Assembly (NCBI GenBank): GCA_046302135.1
Contig: JBKCIQ010000140.1
Coordinates: 1-26,053, forward strand
Length of the DNA stretch: 26,053 bases
Source of the DNA: AM-1111 sp046302135
GTDB lineage: Bacteria; Bacteroidota; Bacteroidia; B-17B0; Aurantibacillaceae
Reading direction: 5' to 3'
Shown here: piece after piece, positions 15,928 through 23,761 of the stretch
How positions within the stretch are numbered: position 1 is the stretch's first letter
Layout: every line of letters starts with the position of its first letter
Program-made: the position numbers and the translations under genes
The notes under the pieces: generated by a model
The model's database searches: none
Seen by the model: the letters and a program-made list of their open reading frames with translations, nothing else
Told to the model about the DNA's origin: nothing

Positions 15928-17607
15928 TTACTGCGCATTCTTAATTATCCTTACCTGGAAATAATTTTTATCACCATAATTAATACTCACCTCATTAATT
16001 ACATTTCCTCTAAGTACTTTCAAAGAAATAGGCTCATATTTGTCAACATAATATCCAAGCCATTCCTTTAAATCCACTTTGCAAAATTTACTATTAACTG
16101 CGATGATTTCGTCACCCATCATCAACCCACAATTAAATGCCGGACTATCGGGAGCGATCAGTGTTATTTTTTTCCCTAAAGCACCATCAATTACTTTAAA
16201 GCCAAACACAGACTCGTTAATGTTTTGTGAATGATCTATAAAAATTTCCCAACCAAGTTTATTGAAACATCTGATTAATTCCGCCTCATAACTTTCTGTA
16301 CCGTAGCAATATTTCTGAAACAAATGTGAAAGATCAGAGGAACTGACCTCGTTTACAATCCTTATAATATCTTTCTCAGAATATCCTTTCTGTTTTTTTC
16401 CAAATTCAGTGTAAAGAATTTTGCAAACGTCCTTTAAACTTTTCCTTCCATTAGTATTTACTGAAATGTTGACATCAAGAATCAATGCAAACAAATTACC
16501 TTCATCATAAATTGAAACCTTTCTGTACGGTGCACCGGGAACATATCCATCTAGCCAAGTATCAAAGGAGGAATCAGCAAGTGATAAATTGAACCTACCA
16601 TAATTATGAAAATGTTTGTTCAATCTCTCCTCCAAAGTTTTAAAGTATTGTTCTTGAGTAAAAACACCGGACTCATAAAGTAAGAGATCACCATAATAGG
16701 TTGTAAAACCTTCATACACATAACCTGTCCTTGCATAGTTTTCTTTTGTGTAATCATAAGGCATCATTTCCTCAGGCCTTATTGTTTTAATGTTCCACAA
16801 ATGAAAAAACTCATGACAACTTACCCCTAAAACATCCTCATAGGTGGTGCCCTTCATAAGTTGATGTCCCGGACCGATTGCAATGACGGTAGACTTAAGA
16901 TGTTCAACTCCATGATAGAATTTGTAAGGTAAGATCTGAAACAAAAAATGATATTCGTTGATGGGAGCTTCACCAAAAAAATCGATACAATGTTCGGAAA
17001 ATTGCTTAAAGTCATTAATTATTCTCTCTTCATCAGGATTACATTCGCCCACAAAATGCAGATGGACAGGCAAATCTTTTGCAAAAAAAGAAATGGTCTT
17101 TATTTGGGCACTTGCAATAAAAGGCGAATCTGCCAACTCATCAAAATTATCAGCACTAAAAGCAAAAGTTTCAGTTTTTTTTAAAGAGGTTGCAACTTTA
17201 TAATGATCAGGTACGTTTAGAAGAACCACATGCTCTTCGTTCATACGCAAGGGAATATACATGCAACAATTAACAGGATTAACATACAACTGATGCTCAT
17301 CAAGGTAACTTGATCCTGCATTGATTTCAGAGGCATAATAGCTATATATTACCTTCAACATTGATGTTCCTCCTGTTTGAACAGACCAACTATCCTTAGA
17401 GTTTTTTTGGAAAGAAAGCTGATTCCCATGTATGTCAAAAGCTTGAAACTTTTTTATGTTCTTGGCAAAATTACCAAGTTCGTACCGACCAGGCCTCCAT
17501 GAAGGTAACTGCAAGTTGATTGATTCCCCTTTACAATCATTGATGAATATTTCAATGTTGATGTAGTGAGAATTGGGCTGATCCCATGAAAAAGTATACT
17601 GAATCAT
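15928..17607 (-). CDS. M61-family metallopeptidase with PDZ domain
   Basis: A 559-residue zinc peptidase of the M61 (glycyl aminopeptidase-like) family. The N-terminal 170 residues are the beta domain of the family. The zinc site is H265-E266-F-F-H269, followed by the downstream glutamate E299 in YVYEGFTTYYGDL. Residues about 455-550 form a PDZ domain (FGFKVIDGALGKKI, then APDSPAFNCGLMMGDEI). No signal peptide is visible, so it probably works in the cytoplasm, perhaps trimming peptides with small N-terminal residues. The gene is divergent from the TPR gene and has its own promoter element at 17624-17631. Confidence 0.9.
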   Translation of the reverse strand: MIQYTFSWDQPNSHYINIEIFINDCKGESINLQLPSWRPGRYELGNFAKNIKKFQAFDIHGNQLSFQKNSKDSWSVQTGGTSMLKVIYSYYASEINAGSSYLDEHQLYVNPVNCCMYIPLRMNEEHVVLLNVPDHYKVATSLKKTETFAFSADNFDELADSPFIASAQIKTISFFAKDLPVHLHFVGECNPDEERIINDFKQFSEHCIDFFGEAPINEYHFLFQILPYKFYHGVEHLKSTVIAIGPGHQLMKGTTYEDVLGVSCHEFFHLWNIKTIRPEEMMPYDYTKENYARTGYVYEGFTTYYGDLLLYESGVFTQEQYFKTLEERLNKHFHNYGRFNLSLADSSFDTWLDGYVPGAPYRKVSIYDEGNLFALILDVNISVNTNGRKSLKDVCKILYTEFGKKQKGYSEKDIIRIVNEVSSSDLSHLFQKYCYGTESYEAELIRCFNKLGWEIFIDHSQNINESVFGFKVIDGALGKKITLIAPDSPAFNCGLMMGDEIIAVNSKFCKVDLKEWLGYYVDKYEPISLKVLRGNVINEVSINYGDKNYFQVRIIKNAQ

Positions 17608-17623
17608 ATATGAAAAATATCAA

Positions 17624-17631
17624 CAAAATTA
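17624..17631 (-). promoter_or_regulatory. Promoter element TAATTTTG of the M61 peptidase gene
   Basis: Exact TAnnTTTG match on the minus strand, 16 bases before the ATG at 17607. It stands back to back with the plus-strand element at 17675-17682, so both divergent promoters fit in an 87-base intergenic gap. Confidence 0.5.
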
Positions 17632-17674
17632 ATCAATCCATCAATGAATTGAACTGACCTCTTTACATAAATAT

Positions 17675-17682
17675 TAAATTTG
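17675..17682 (+). promoter_or_regulatory. Promoter element TAAATTTG of the TPR-SUI1 unit
   Basis: Exact TAnnTTTG match with a TTG at 17649-17651, 23 bases upstream, which would fit a -33 element. It ends 12 bases before ATG 17695. A possible TTG start at 17680 lies inside this element and is therefore unlikely to be used. Confidence 0.58.
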
Positions 17683-17694
17683 TTTAATACAGAC

Positions 17695-18816
17695 ATGGAC
17701 AAATTCAGAATTTTATTTTTTATATCAATTTGTGGTATCTATACCATATCATTTTCCCAATCGAAAATTCCAAATGAAAACCAATTTGATTTTTACAATT
17801 CACTTCCTGATGACACTGCAAAAGCTGAAAAACTTTATTCCATAGGATTTTCACTCAGAGCTGAAGATCCTATGCTCTCGTTTGCATATGCAAAAGAACT
17901 TTATAAATGTGCTATAAATATTGAAAGTAAAAAATATGAAGCCAAGGCATACAGCTTAACCGGAATACTAAACTATCGCGGAAGTCAATTTAACCGAGCG
18001 CTTGAATATCATTTTAAAGCTATAGAGATTCGAGAAAATCTTAAAGATCAATCTGAATTGGGGAAAAGCTATACAAATGTTGGCAATGTATATTCCGACC
18101 TTGGAAATTTTGAGTTGTCTGAAAAATTTCATCTAAAAGCCCTGAATATTTTTACTTTAAAAAAAGATGAAAAACAGATTCTGAATTGTCTTTGCAACCT
18201 AGGTGTTTTGAAACATGCTCAAAAAGAAGATAGCGCTGCTATAAAGAATCTTGAAAAAGCACTAATGCTTGCCGAGCAATTAAATGATTATGAATCAAGA
18301 GCAATGTGCTGTAATAACCTAGGATTAATTTATGAAGAGCGTAAAAACTGGGAAATGGCACTTAATTATTACTTTGAAAATGTAAGACTGAATGAGCAAA
18401 TGGATACCAAAAAAAATCTTGCTTCGGGTTATTTTAATTTAGGCTCTGTCTATACAGCAATGAAAAATAAAGAAAAGGCAACAGAATGGCTGGAAAAATC
18501 TCTTAAAATTGCAACAAATAATGAATATGACGACGTAAAAGGAATGACACTTGAGAAAATGGCTGAAATAAGTGCCTTAAATGGAAATTATAAATTTGCA
18601 TACGAACAAATCTGTGAGCAAAAAAAATTAGCTGAAAATTCATATTTGTCTCGCGATGAAATATCGGCACCTTTCATTTTACCAGAAGCAAAATCAAAGG
18701 AAAAAAGTTTATATGAAAACATTTTATCAGGTTGGTATTTGTTTGCGATTGGGTTAACTTTGGGAGTAATACCATTTATTTTTTTAAGACCCAAAAAGAA
18801 AAAATCATATGAGTAA
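17695..18816 (+). CDS. TPR-repeat membrane protein
   Basis: A 373-residue protein with a signal peptide (MDKFRILFFISICGIYTISFSQ). About residues 50-310 hold six or so tetratricopeptide repeats, with signatures such as GKSYTNVGNVYSDLGNFELS and AMCCNNLGLIYEERKNWEMA. Near the C-terminus is one membrane helix (WYLFAIGLTLGVIPFIFL) followed by a short KKKK tail. The layout is that of the sensor half of Bacteroidota TPR histidine kinases, but no kinase domain follows. The repeats should lie in the periplasm and bind a protein. Its last codons overlap the SUI1 gene by eight bases. Confidence 0.82.
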   Translation: MDKFRILFFISICGIYTISFSQSKIPNENQFDFYNSLPDDTAKAEKLYSIGFSLRAEDPMLSFAYAKELYKCAINIESKKYEAKAYSLTGILNYRGSQFNRALEYHFKAIEIRENLKDQSELGKSYTNVGNVYSDLGNFELSEKFHLKALNIFTLKKDEKQILNCLCNLGVLKHAQKEDSAAIKNLEKALMLAEQLNDYESRAMCCNNLGLIYEERKNWEMALNYYFENVRLNEQMDTKKNLASGYFNLGSVYTAMKNKEKATEWLEKSLKIATNNEYDDVKGMTLEKMAEISALNGNYKFAYEQICEQKKLAENSYLSRDEISAPFILPEAKSKEKSLYENILSGWYLFAIGLTLGVIPFIFLRPKKKKSYE

Positions 18817-19150
18817 GAAAAATAAAGGAAGGCAAGATGTGGTCTATAGCACAAACAGTAACTACGAATACAAAGACGATTCCGATGAAGAAAAAATTAC
18901 GCTACCAAATGATCAGCAGAATCTAAAAATTTTTCTTGTTAGATTAGGAGGCAATAAGTCTGTTACTTGCATTACGGGATACATAGGTAAAGACGAAGAT
19001 TTGGAAACACTTGGAAAACAGCTGAAACAAAAATGCGGAACAGGTGGCAGCATAAAGGAAGGAGAAATTTTAATACAAGGAGACAACCGCGATAAAGTTT
19101 TGAAAATACTAATTGATTTAGGTTATAAGGCAAAGAAAGCGGGAGGGTGA
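18809..19150 (+). CDS. SUI1/eIF1-type translation initiation factor (YciH-like)
   Basis: A 113-residue protein. The SUI1 fold covers about residues 35-110, with VRLGGNKSVTCITGY, LKQKCGTGGSIKEGEILIQG and the final DLGYKAKKAGG. Family members bind the small ribosomal subunit and influence start-codon choice; bacterial versions are non-essential and less well studied. The ATG overlaps the end of the TPR gene by eight bases in another frame, so translation of the two genes is probably coupled. Confidence 0.88.
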   Translation: MSKKNKGRQDVVYSTNSNYEYKDDSDEEKITLPNDQQNLKIFLVRLGGNKSVTCITGYIGKDEDLETLGKQLKQKCGTGGSIKEGEILIQGDNRDKVLKILIDLGYKAKKAGG

Positions 19151-19192
19151 GCAATGAAAAAATGTAAAAATCAATTGAATCTTTCTTGATAA

Positions 19193-19651
19193 CTATCTAG
19201 AATTCAACTCCCGAAGCATTTCTGCAACTTTTTTATCTACAACAAATGTTAGATCTTTTTCCGTTAGCTGTGAAATAGGTTTCCATCTGAAACTTTGCGC
19301 TCCATTTTTCTTTTCTGAAAAATCAAACTTACGGTTGGTAGTTACAATTTCTGATACCCTTTCTGACTCTACTATATAATAAATGCTTATCAGCTGTGCA
19401 TTAGGATTGTATGCACTGGCTACAAAAAAATCAGTTGTATAAAAATGCTCCTTAATTTCAACTTCTAAACCAACTTCTTCTTTAAACTCTCTGACAATAC
19501 ATTCTTTTGTTCCTTCACCAAACTCAATACCACCACCGGGAAATTTCGTGATTTGTTTTCCTACTATCAACTCATCACTTAATAAAACACTATCGTCTTT
19601 AAATAATAATCCGTAAACCCGAACATTGAATGATTTTCTTACGTAAGCCAT
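19193..19651 (-). CDS. Nudix hydrolase
   Basis: A 152-residue hydrolase with a complete Nudix box: GGIEFGEGTKE followed by CIVREFKEEVGL, which matches G-x5-E-x7-REUxEExGU. Members cleave nucleoside diphosphates linked to another group; the substrate cannot be read from the sequence. It starts 14 bases after the ispH stop and probably shares its transcript. It converges with the SUI1 gene, without a clear terminator between them. Confidence 0.9.
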   Translation of the reverse strand: MAYVRKSFNVRVYGLLFKDDSVLLSDELIVGKQITKFPGGGIEFGEGTKECIVREFKEEVGLEVEIKEHFYTTDFFVASAYNPNAQLISIYYIVESERVSEIVTTNRKFDFSEKKNGAQSFRWKPISQLTEKDLTFVVDKKVAEMLRELNSR

Positions 19652-19665
19652 TTTCTTTTACTAAA

Positions 19666-20892
19666 TCATTGAGATAAAACTTCTTTTAAAACCTCTTCAT
19701 CATTTCTGGTATTTTCAAAAAAAGAAATAAGCTTTCTCATTACTGATTCAACTATGGAATCTGGACAACTTGCGCCACTTGTAAGAATAATTTTTACTTT
19801 ATTTTTAACCGGAACATATCCTGAAGTTTGTTCAAGCTTTTGTTTTGGGTAATTGAAATGTTGTATAGATTCAGATGAAATTAATTCATCGGAACCGCAT
19901 ATAAAATAAGTCGGGAATTTGGTTTCAAGCAATTCTACAAGATGCGAAGTGTTAGAGCTATTATATCCTCCAACCACAACTGCAAAATCAGCCTCAGACT
20001 CTCTTAATGCAAGTGTCGCATCCTGGTTCTCATTAGTAGCATAGCACAGTGTATCTCTTGTATCTGCAAAATGAGATTTTAAATTTTCTTGTCCATACTT
20101 TTCAGCAGCAAGTTTTTTAAAATAATCTGCAATCTCAGCAGTTTCAGTTGCGAGCATGGTGGTCTGATTAATCACCCCTACCCTAGTCAGATCAGTTTCA
20201 GGATTAAATCCTTCGCTGTATTTACCTTTAAACTCTTCAAAAAATTCATTGTATTTTTTTTCTCCCTTAAAATAGGCTCCAAGTTTTTCAGCCTCATGAA
20301 TATCTTTAATTACGATTGCCTTACTATGCTTCGCACTTCTAGAAAATGTGGCGCGTGTCTCTTCGTGCCTGTACTTACCGTGAATTATGACCGTGTAATT
20401 TCCATCACCGAGTTGCTCGGATTTTTTCCAGACGCGTTCTACAAATGGACATGTAGTGTTGTATTTCACAATTTCAATTCCTTTTTCAATTAATTTATTT
20501 TCTATTGAAACTGTTGTTCCGAAAGCAGGAATAATTACAATATCATCTTGTTTCAAATCTGAAAGTGGAATTATTTCATTGCCTTCCGTATCTTGAAGAA
20601 ATTGCACACCCCTCGAAATTAAATCCTTGTTAACCTCAGGGTTATGTATCATTTGAGAAAGTAAAAAAATATTTTTACCGGGATTTTCATCGATGGCCTT
20701 AAATGAAATCTCAATAGCATTTTCAACTCCGTAACAAAAACCAAAATGCCGTGAAATGTAAAAACCTACAGGACCAAAATCTAAAAAAACAGGAGATAAA
20801 TCTTTTTTTCTAGGATCCTGAATCTTCCTGAATTGTTTTATTTTGGAAATAACAGGACTCCTGTAAAATTCAGGTATATCAAAAGACTTCAT
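19666..20892 (-). CDS. ispH: 4-hydroxy-3-methylbut-2-enyl diphosphate reductase (long type)
   Basis: The last enzyme of the MEP isoprenoid pathway, an iron-sulfur protein that makes IPP and DMAPP from HMBPP. The three cluster cysteines are present: C53 in FGFCYGVENA, C148 in NTTCPFVERVW and C376 in SGASCPDSIVE. At 408 residues it exceeds the 310-320 residues of the E. coli type. An N-terminal extension of about 40 residues and internal insertions place it with the plant/cyanobacterial type also found in Bacteroidota. The start is set by the promoter element at 20900-20907, seven bases before the ATG. Confidence 0.94.
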   Translation of the reverse strand: MKSFDIPEFYRSPVISKIKQFRKIQDPRKKDLSPVFLDFGPVGFYISRHFGFCYGVENAIEISFKAIDENPGKNIFLLSQMIHNPEVNKDLISRGVQFLQDTEGNEIIPLSDLKQDDIVIIPAFGTTVSIENKLIEKGIEIVKYNTTCPFVERVWKKSEQLGDGNYTVIIHGKYRHEETRATFSRSAKHSKAIVIKDIHEAEKLGAYFKGEKKYNEFFEEFKGKYSEGFNPETDLTRVGVINQTTMLATETAEIADYFKKLAAEKYGQENLKSHFADTRDTLCYATNENQDATLALRESEADFAVVVGGYNSSNTSHLVELLETKFPTYFICGSDELISSESIQHFNYPKQKLEQTSGYVPVKNKVKIILTSGASCPDSIVESVMRKLISFFENTRNDEEVLKEVLSQ

Positions 20893-20899
20893 TTGATTA

Positions 20900-20907
20900 C
20901 AAAGTTA
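20900..20907 (-). promoter_or_regulatory. Promoter element TAACTTTG of ispH
   Basis: Exact TAnnTTTG match on the minus strand. Only seven bases separate it from the ispH ATG, so the message should be leaderless or nearly so. Confidence 0.55.
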
Positions 20908-20954
20908 ACAAAGTGAGTGGAATTTAACCCCCCGCTCAAACAAATACGCAAAAT

Positions 20955-21617
20955 TCAATTAGAAAAAAGAAACTGATTGGGTTCAAGAAGATTATTCTTT
21001 ACCGCAAACATTACAACACCCGCAGTATTATTTACTCCCAATTTGAAAAGAATATTCTTGCGATGCGTATTTACGGTATGCGTACTTAAAAAGAGCTTAT
21101 CTGCTATTTGTTTATTTGAAAAACCCAATGCAATTAGATGAATAATTTCGGATTCCCTTTCAGTAATTCCGAAACCGGAACATGAAACCTGCCTTCCCTC
21201 GGCCTCATCATTAGAAATTAGAATATCAGCAATTTTTCCGCAAAGAAAACGTTCGCCAGAATGTGTTTTAAAAATAGCCTCAAATATTTCCTCACTTTCA
21301 CATTCTGTAAGTAAACAACTACTGATACCTGACTGTAAAAAAAGATCGAATTCAGCTTTTTTAAGGTAGCCTGATATTGATAAAAATTTGGTACCTGAAT
21401 ATGATTTTTTTAATGTTGAAATTTCGGAGGCGGATATGTTTAATGAATCAGTTTCAAGAATAAGAAGATCTGGCCGCTTAATAAGTAACTGCTCAGAAAT
21501 TTCTTCTTTGGATGAGTATTCTCCAACTATTTTAAATCTAACCTCAGATTCTAATATTGAGATTAATCCCCTGCGAATGATTTCGGAAGCGGAAAATATC
21601 AAAATACTGATTTTCAT
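20955..21617 (-). CDS. LuxR/NarL-type regulator with degenerate receiver domain
   Basis: A 220-residue protein with a receiver-like fold (residues 1-120) and a LuxR-type helix-turn-helix (about 148-210; GITERESEIIHLIALGFSNK and FLSTHTVNTHRKNILFKLGV). The DNA-binding half looks complete. In the receiver the acidic pair after strand 1 is replaced (LIFSAS, where DD is usual). The phosphorylated aspartate position holds E55 in PDLLILE, and the conserved lysine is T104 (SCLLTE). Only S80 fits the Thr/Ser position. Control by phosphorylation is therefore unlikely; binding of a small molecule or partner, or constitutive activity, is more plausible. No sensor kinase gene is nearby. Confidence 0.85.
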   Translation of the reverse strand: MKISILIFSASEIIRRGLISILESEVRFKIVGEYSSKEEISEQLLIKRPDLLILETDSLNISASEISTLKKSYSGTKFLSISGYLKKAEFDLFLQSGISSCLLTECESEEIFEAIFKTHSGERFLCGKIADILISNDEAEGRQVSCSGFGITERESEIIHLIALGFSNKQIADKLFLSTHTVNTHRKNILFKLGVNNTAGVVMFAVKNNLLEPNQFLFSN

Positions 21618-21648
21618 TGACTTATATTTAGAATTAGTTTAATTAAAG

Positions 21649-21656
21649 CAAAAGTA
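21649..21656 (-). promoter_or_regulatory. Promoter element TACTTTTG of the LuxR-type gene
   Basis: Exact TAnnTTTG match with a TTG 20 bases further upstream (21677-21679 on the minus strand), a good spacing for -33. It lies 31 bases before the ATG, which suggests the regulator has its own promoter separate from the RNase Z transcript. Confidence 0.55.
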
Positions 21657-21680
21657 ATTGCAAAAAAGTCAAAATCCAAA

Positions 21681-22595
21681 TCAAACTGAATAAACTTTAC
21701 CCTCAGTTGCTAACAAAGAATTAGAAAATACTGGCTTTACTTCCTCCAAGAATTTCGCATCATCTGTGTAGCGTGAAGAAAAGTGACCTATTAAAAGCGT
21801 TTTAACGGAAGATTTTTGCGCTATAATTCCTGCATCAGAAGCTGTACTGTGCATCGTTTTTTTTGCCCTATCCTGCATATCACTTAGAAAGGTACTCTCG
21901 TGATAAAGTAAATCTACACCACATACATATTGAATTAATTCTTCATCATAAACCGTATCGGAGCAATACGCAAAAGATCTTGGAGAAGGAGAATCTACGG
22001 TTAGCTCATCAAGAGGTACAACCATTCCATGTTCATTCAATGGATCAAGTCCTGATTTTATTTTATGGATCTCTGAAATTGAAATATTGTTTTCAATGAG
22101 TTTTTCTTTTATAATTTTTCGTGGCCATTTTTTTTCTCTGAAAAGAAATCCCGTACAAGGAATTCTATGCTTAAGTGGAAAAGAGAAAACCTCAACTTTA
22201 TTATCTTCAAAGATCAACTCAAAAGCATCGGGATTTGTAAAATGATATTCAACATCAAAATTGAGATCAGTTTGTGATGCCTTATTTTGAATTTCAATGA
22301 TATTTTTTAATTCAACAGGACAAAATAATTTTAATTTCTTTTTTCTACCAAGTAAATGAAAACTCTGCAATAGTCCTATTAATCCAAAATAATGATCACC
22401 ATGTAAATGAGAAATTAAAATATAATCGATCTTTCTAAAACTTGCTTTGTATTTTCGAAGCTGAACCTGAGTTCCCTCACCGCAATCAATTAAAAAAAAA
22501 CGCTCAGCTATGTTTAACAGCTGAGCGCTTGGGTTCCGGTTATTTGTTGGTAATGCCGAGCCACTACCCAATACCGTCAATTCAAATTTCTGCAT
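21681..22595 (-). CDS. rnz: Ribonuclease Z (tRNA 3'-processing endonuclease)
   Basis: A 304-residue short-form RNase Z, a metallo-beta-lactamase-fold enzyme that trims tRNA 3' trailers. Zinc ligands are visible in ISHLHGDH (H63, H65, D67, H68) and further histidines and acids in DLLYHESTF and LLIGHFSSRY. FLIDCGEGTQVQL near the N-terminus is typical. Its ATG shares one base with the stop of the upstream secreted-protein gene (TAATG), suggesting coupled translation. A terminator-shaped hairpin followed by nine T lies inside codons 23-35. Confidence 0.94.
   Translation of the reverse strand: MQKFELTVLGSGSALPTNNRNPSAQLLNIAERFFLIDCGEGTQVQLRKYKASFRKIDYILISHLHGDHYFGLIGLLQSFHLLGRKKKLKLFCPVELKNIIEIQNKASQTDLNFDVEYHFTNPDAFELIFEDNKVEVFSFPLKHRIPCTGFLFREKKWPRKIIKEKLIENNISISEIHKIKSGLDPLNEHGMVVPLDELTVDSPSPRSFAYCSDTVYDEELIQYVCGVDLLYHESTFLSDMQDRAKKTMHSTASDAGIIAQKSSVKTLLIGHFSSRYTDDAKFLEEVKPVFSNSLLATEGKVYSV
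22492..22527 (-). terminator. Terminator-like hairpin inside the rnz coding sequence
   Basis: On the coding strand of rnz, CGCTCAGCT (22527-22519) and AGCTGAGCG (22509-22501) form a perfect nine-pair stem, six pairs being G:C, around the nine-base loop GTTAAACAT. Nine uninterrupted T (22500-22492) follow at once. It begins 68 bases after the stop codon of the upstream T9SS-protein gene. This is the textbook shape of an intrinsic terminator, and it is the best such structure in the window. Confidence 0.6.
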
Positions 22596-23365
22596 TAATT
22601 GTTTACCATCATTTTTCTGGTTACTGTCTTTCCTTTGTATTCAACATTGTAGAAGTAAATTCCACCAGGTAAACCTGTTGCGTCAAATTCAATTTCATTC
22701 TGACCTTTAGAAGCATCAGTTTTTCTCTCCATAACAATTTTACCTAACATGTTATATACTGATATTTTCAATTTATCATCAGCCGGTACAGTTACATTAA
22801 TATTAGTTTTACCACTGAATGGATTAGGTGAATTTTGTTTTACATTGAAATTCACATTGCCATTTTCCTGAAGACCAACTGAGTTTGGATTAATCACTAT
22901 TTTGTAATAGCTGATTGTAAATGCATTAGGCGCAGTTGAACCTCCAAGATAAGCATTAACAGGAATACTTAAAGTATAAGTACCTGCAGTTGTAGGAGTT
23001 CCGTAAATTGCGGCACAACCGTTTGTATTTCCTAGCCAAGTGCAAAGGGAAGTTGGGCTAGATGTACCTGCACACATATAGGAAAGCCCCGGAGGCAAGT
23101 TATTAATACCAACCATGTGAACTGAGTCATATGCAAGTGCAGGGAAAGGCCATGGCAACACCTGCGTATCCTGTGGTACAACAACAGTAATGTTTTGAAG
23201 GTATGCAATTCCAACAGTTCCACTAACAAAATTGGTAACACTATCGGGATGAATTCCGGGATCGTTTAAAACTGTTGGATTAACAGTACAATTTTGCGTT
23301 TTTCCGTTAAATGTAACGAAAACAGAAGCAAAAAATAAAAACAAATAGATGTAGGATTTTTTCAT
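22595..23365 (-). CDS. Small secreted protein with T9SS sorting domain
   Basis: A 256-residue protein with a signal peptide (MKKSYIYLFLFFASVFVTFN). A beta-rich, cysteine-containing middle includes YGTPTTAGTYTLSIPV, similar to putative Ig-like repeats. The last 80 residues are a type A T9SS sorting domain, starting near NSPNPFSGKTNI and ending with LPGGIYFYNVEYKGKTVTRKMMVNN-type strands. It should be exported to the cell surface or medium. No catalytic domain is visible, so binding or adhesion is a guess. It lies 19 bases after the STAS gene and one base into rnz, without an exact promoter element of its own. Confidence 0.85.
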   Translation of the reverse strand: MKKSYIYLFLFFASVFVTFNGKTQNCTVNPTVLNDPGIHPDSVTNFVSGTVGIAYLQNITVVVPQDTQVLPWPFPALAYDSVHMVGINNLPPGLSYMCAGTSSPTSLCTWLGNTNGCAAIYGTPTTAGTYTLSIPVNAYLGGSTAPNAFTISYYKIVINPNSVGLQENGNVNFNVKQNSPNPFSGKTNINVTVPADDKLKISVYNMLGKIVMERKTDASKGQNEIEFDATGLPGGIYFYNVEYKGKTVTRKMMVNN

Positions 23366-23384
23366 GGTGTGTATTTTGGGTTAA

Positions 23385-23726
23385 TTAATTTTGAATTAAA
23401 TTTTTTGCATCATCCAATGTTGGAGCAATAGACAAAACCGAATCCAATTTGGAGATAGATATAATATTCTGAACCGGTTGATTTAAGTTACAAATCACTA
23501 ATTTTCCTTCAGAACCGTTACAAAGTCGATTAGCGACAAGTATAGAACTTAATCCGGATGAATCGCAGTAGTTTGCTGATTCGAGATTGATAATAATGTT
23601 TTTAACACCATCGTTATTTAGGACAACAAATTCCGACTTTAGAGACGGTGCTATCAATGTATCTAAACGATCTGCCGTAAGATTCACAACAACATAAGAT
23701 TCTTCTTTAATTATCTGATATGACAT
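23385..23726 (-). CDS. STAS-domain protein (anti-sigma factor antagonist type)
   Basis: A 113-residue single STAS domain with the signature ESANYCDSSGLSSILVANRL. The serine pair after the aspartate includes the residue phosphorylated in SpoIIAA/RsbV-type antagonists. No partner kinase or sigma factor of that type is in this window. The start is ATG 23726, preceded by AAAGG; a longer frame from 23759 would run through a promoter element at 23747-23754 and adds eleven residues atypical of the domain. Confidence 0.85.
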   Translation of the reverse strand: MSYQIIKEESYVVVNLTADRLDTLIAPSLKSEFVVLNNDGVKNIIINLESANYCDSSGLSSILVANRLCNGSEGKLVICNLNQPVQNIISISKLDSVLSIAPTLDDAKNLIQN

Positions 23727-23746
23727 ATTACCTTTATTTCTTTTAA

Positions 23747-23754
23747 CAAAAATA
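23747..23754 (-). promoter_or_regulatory. Promoter element TATTTTTG of the STAS gene
   Basis: Exact TAnnTTTG match, just beyond the pyrB stop and 20 bases before ATG 23726. It could give the STAS, T9SS and rnz genes a transcript separate from pyrB. T-rich sequence makes chance matches more likely here. Confidence 0.4.
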
Positions 23755-23761
23755 ATCAAAT

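Noticed and set aside
17695..18816. TPR protein as a complete histidine kinase
   Set aside because: No dimerisation/phosphoacceptor helix or ATPase motifs follow the membrane helix, and the next frame encodes SUI1.
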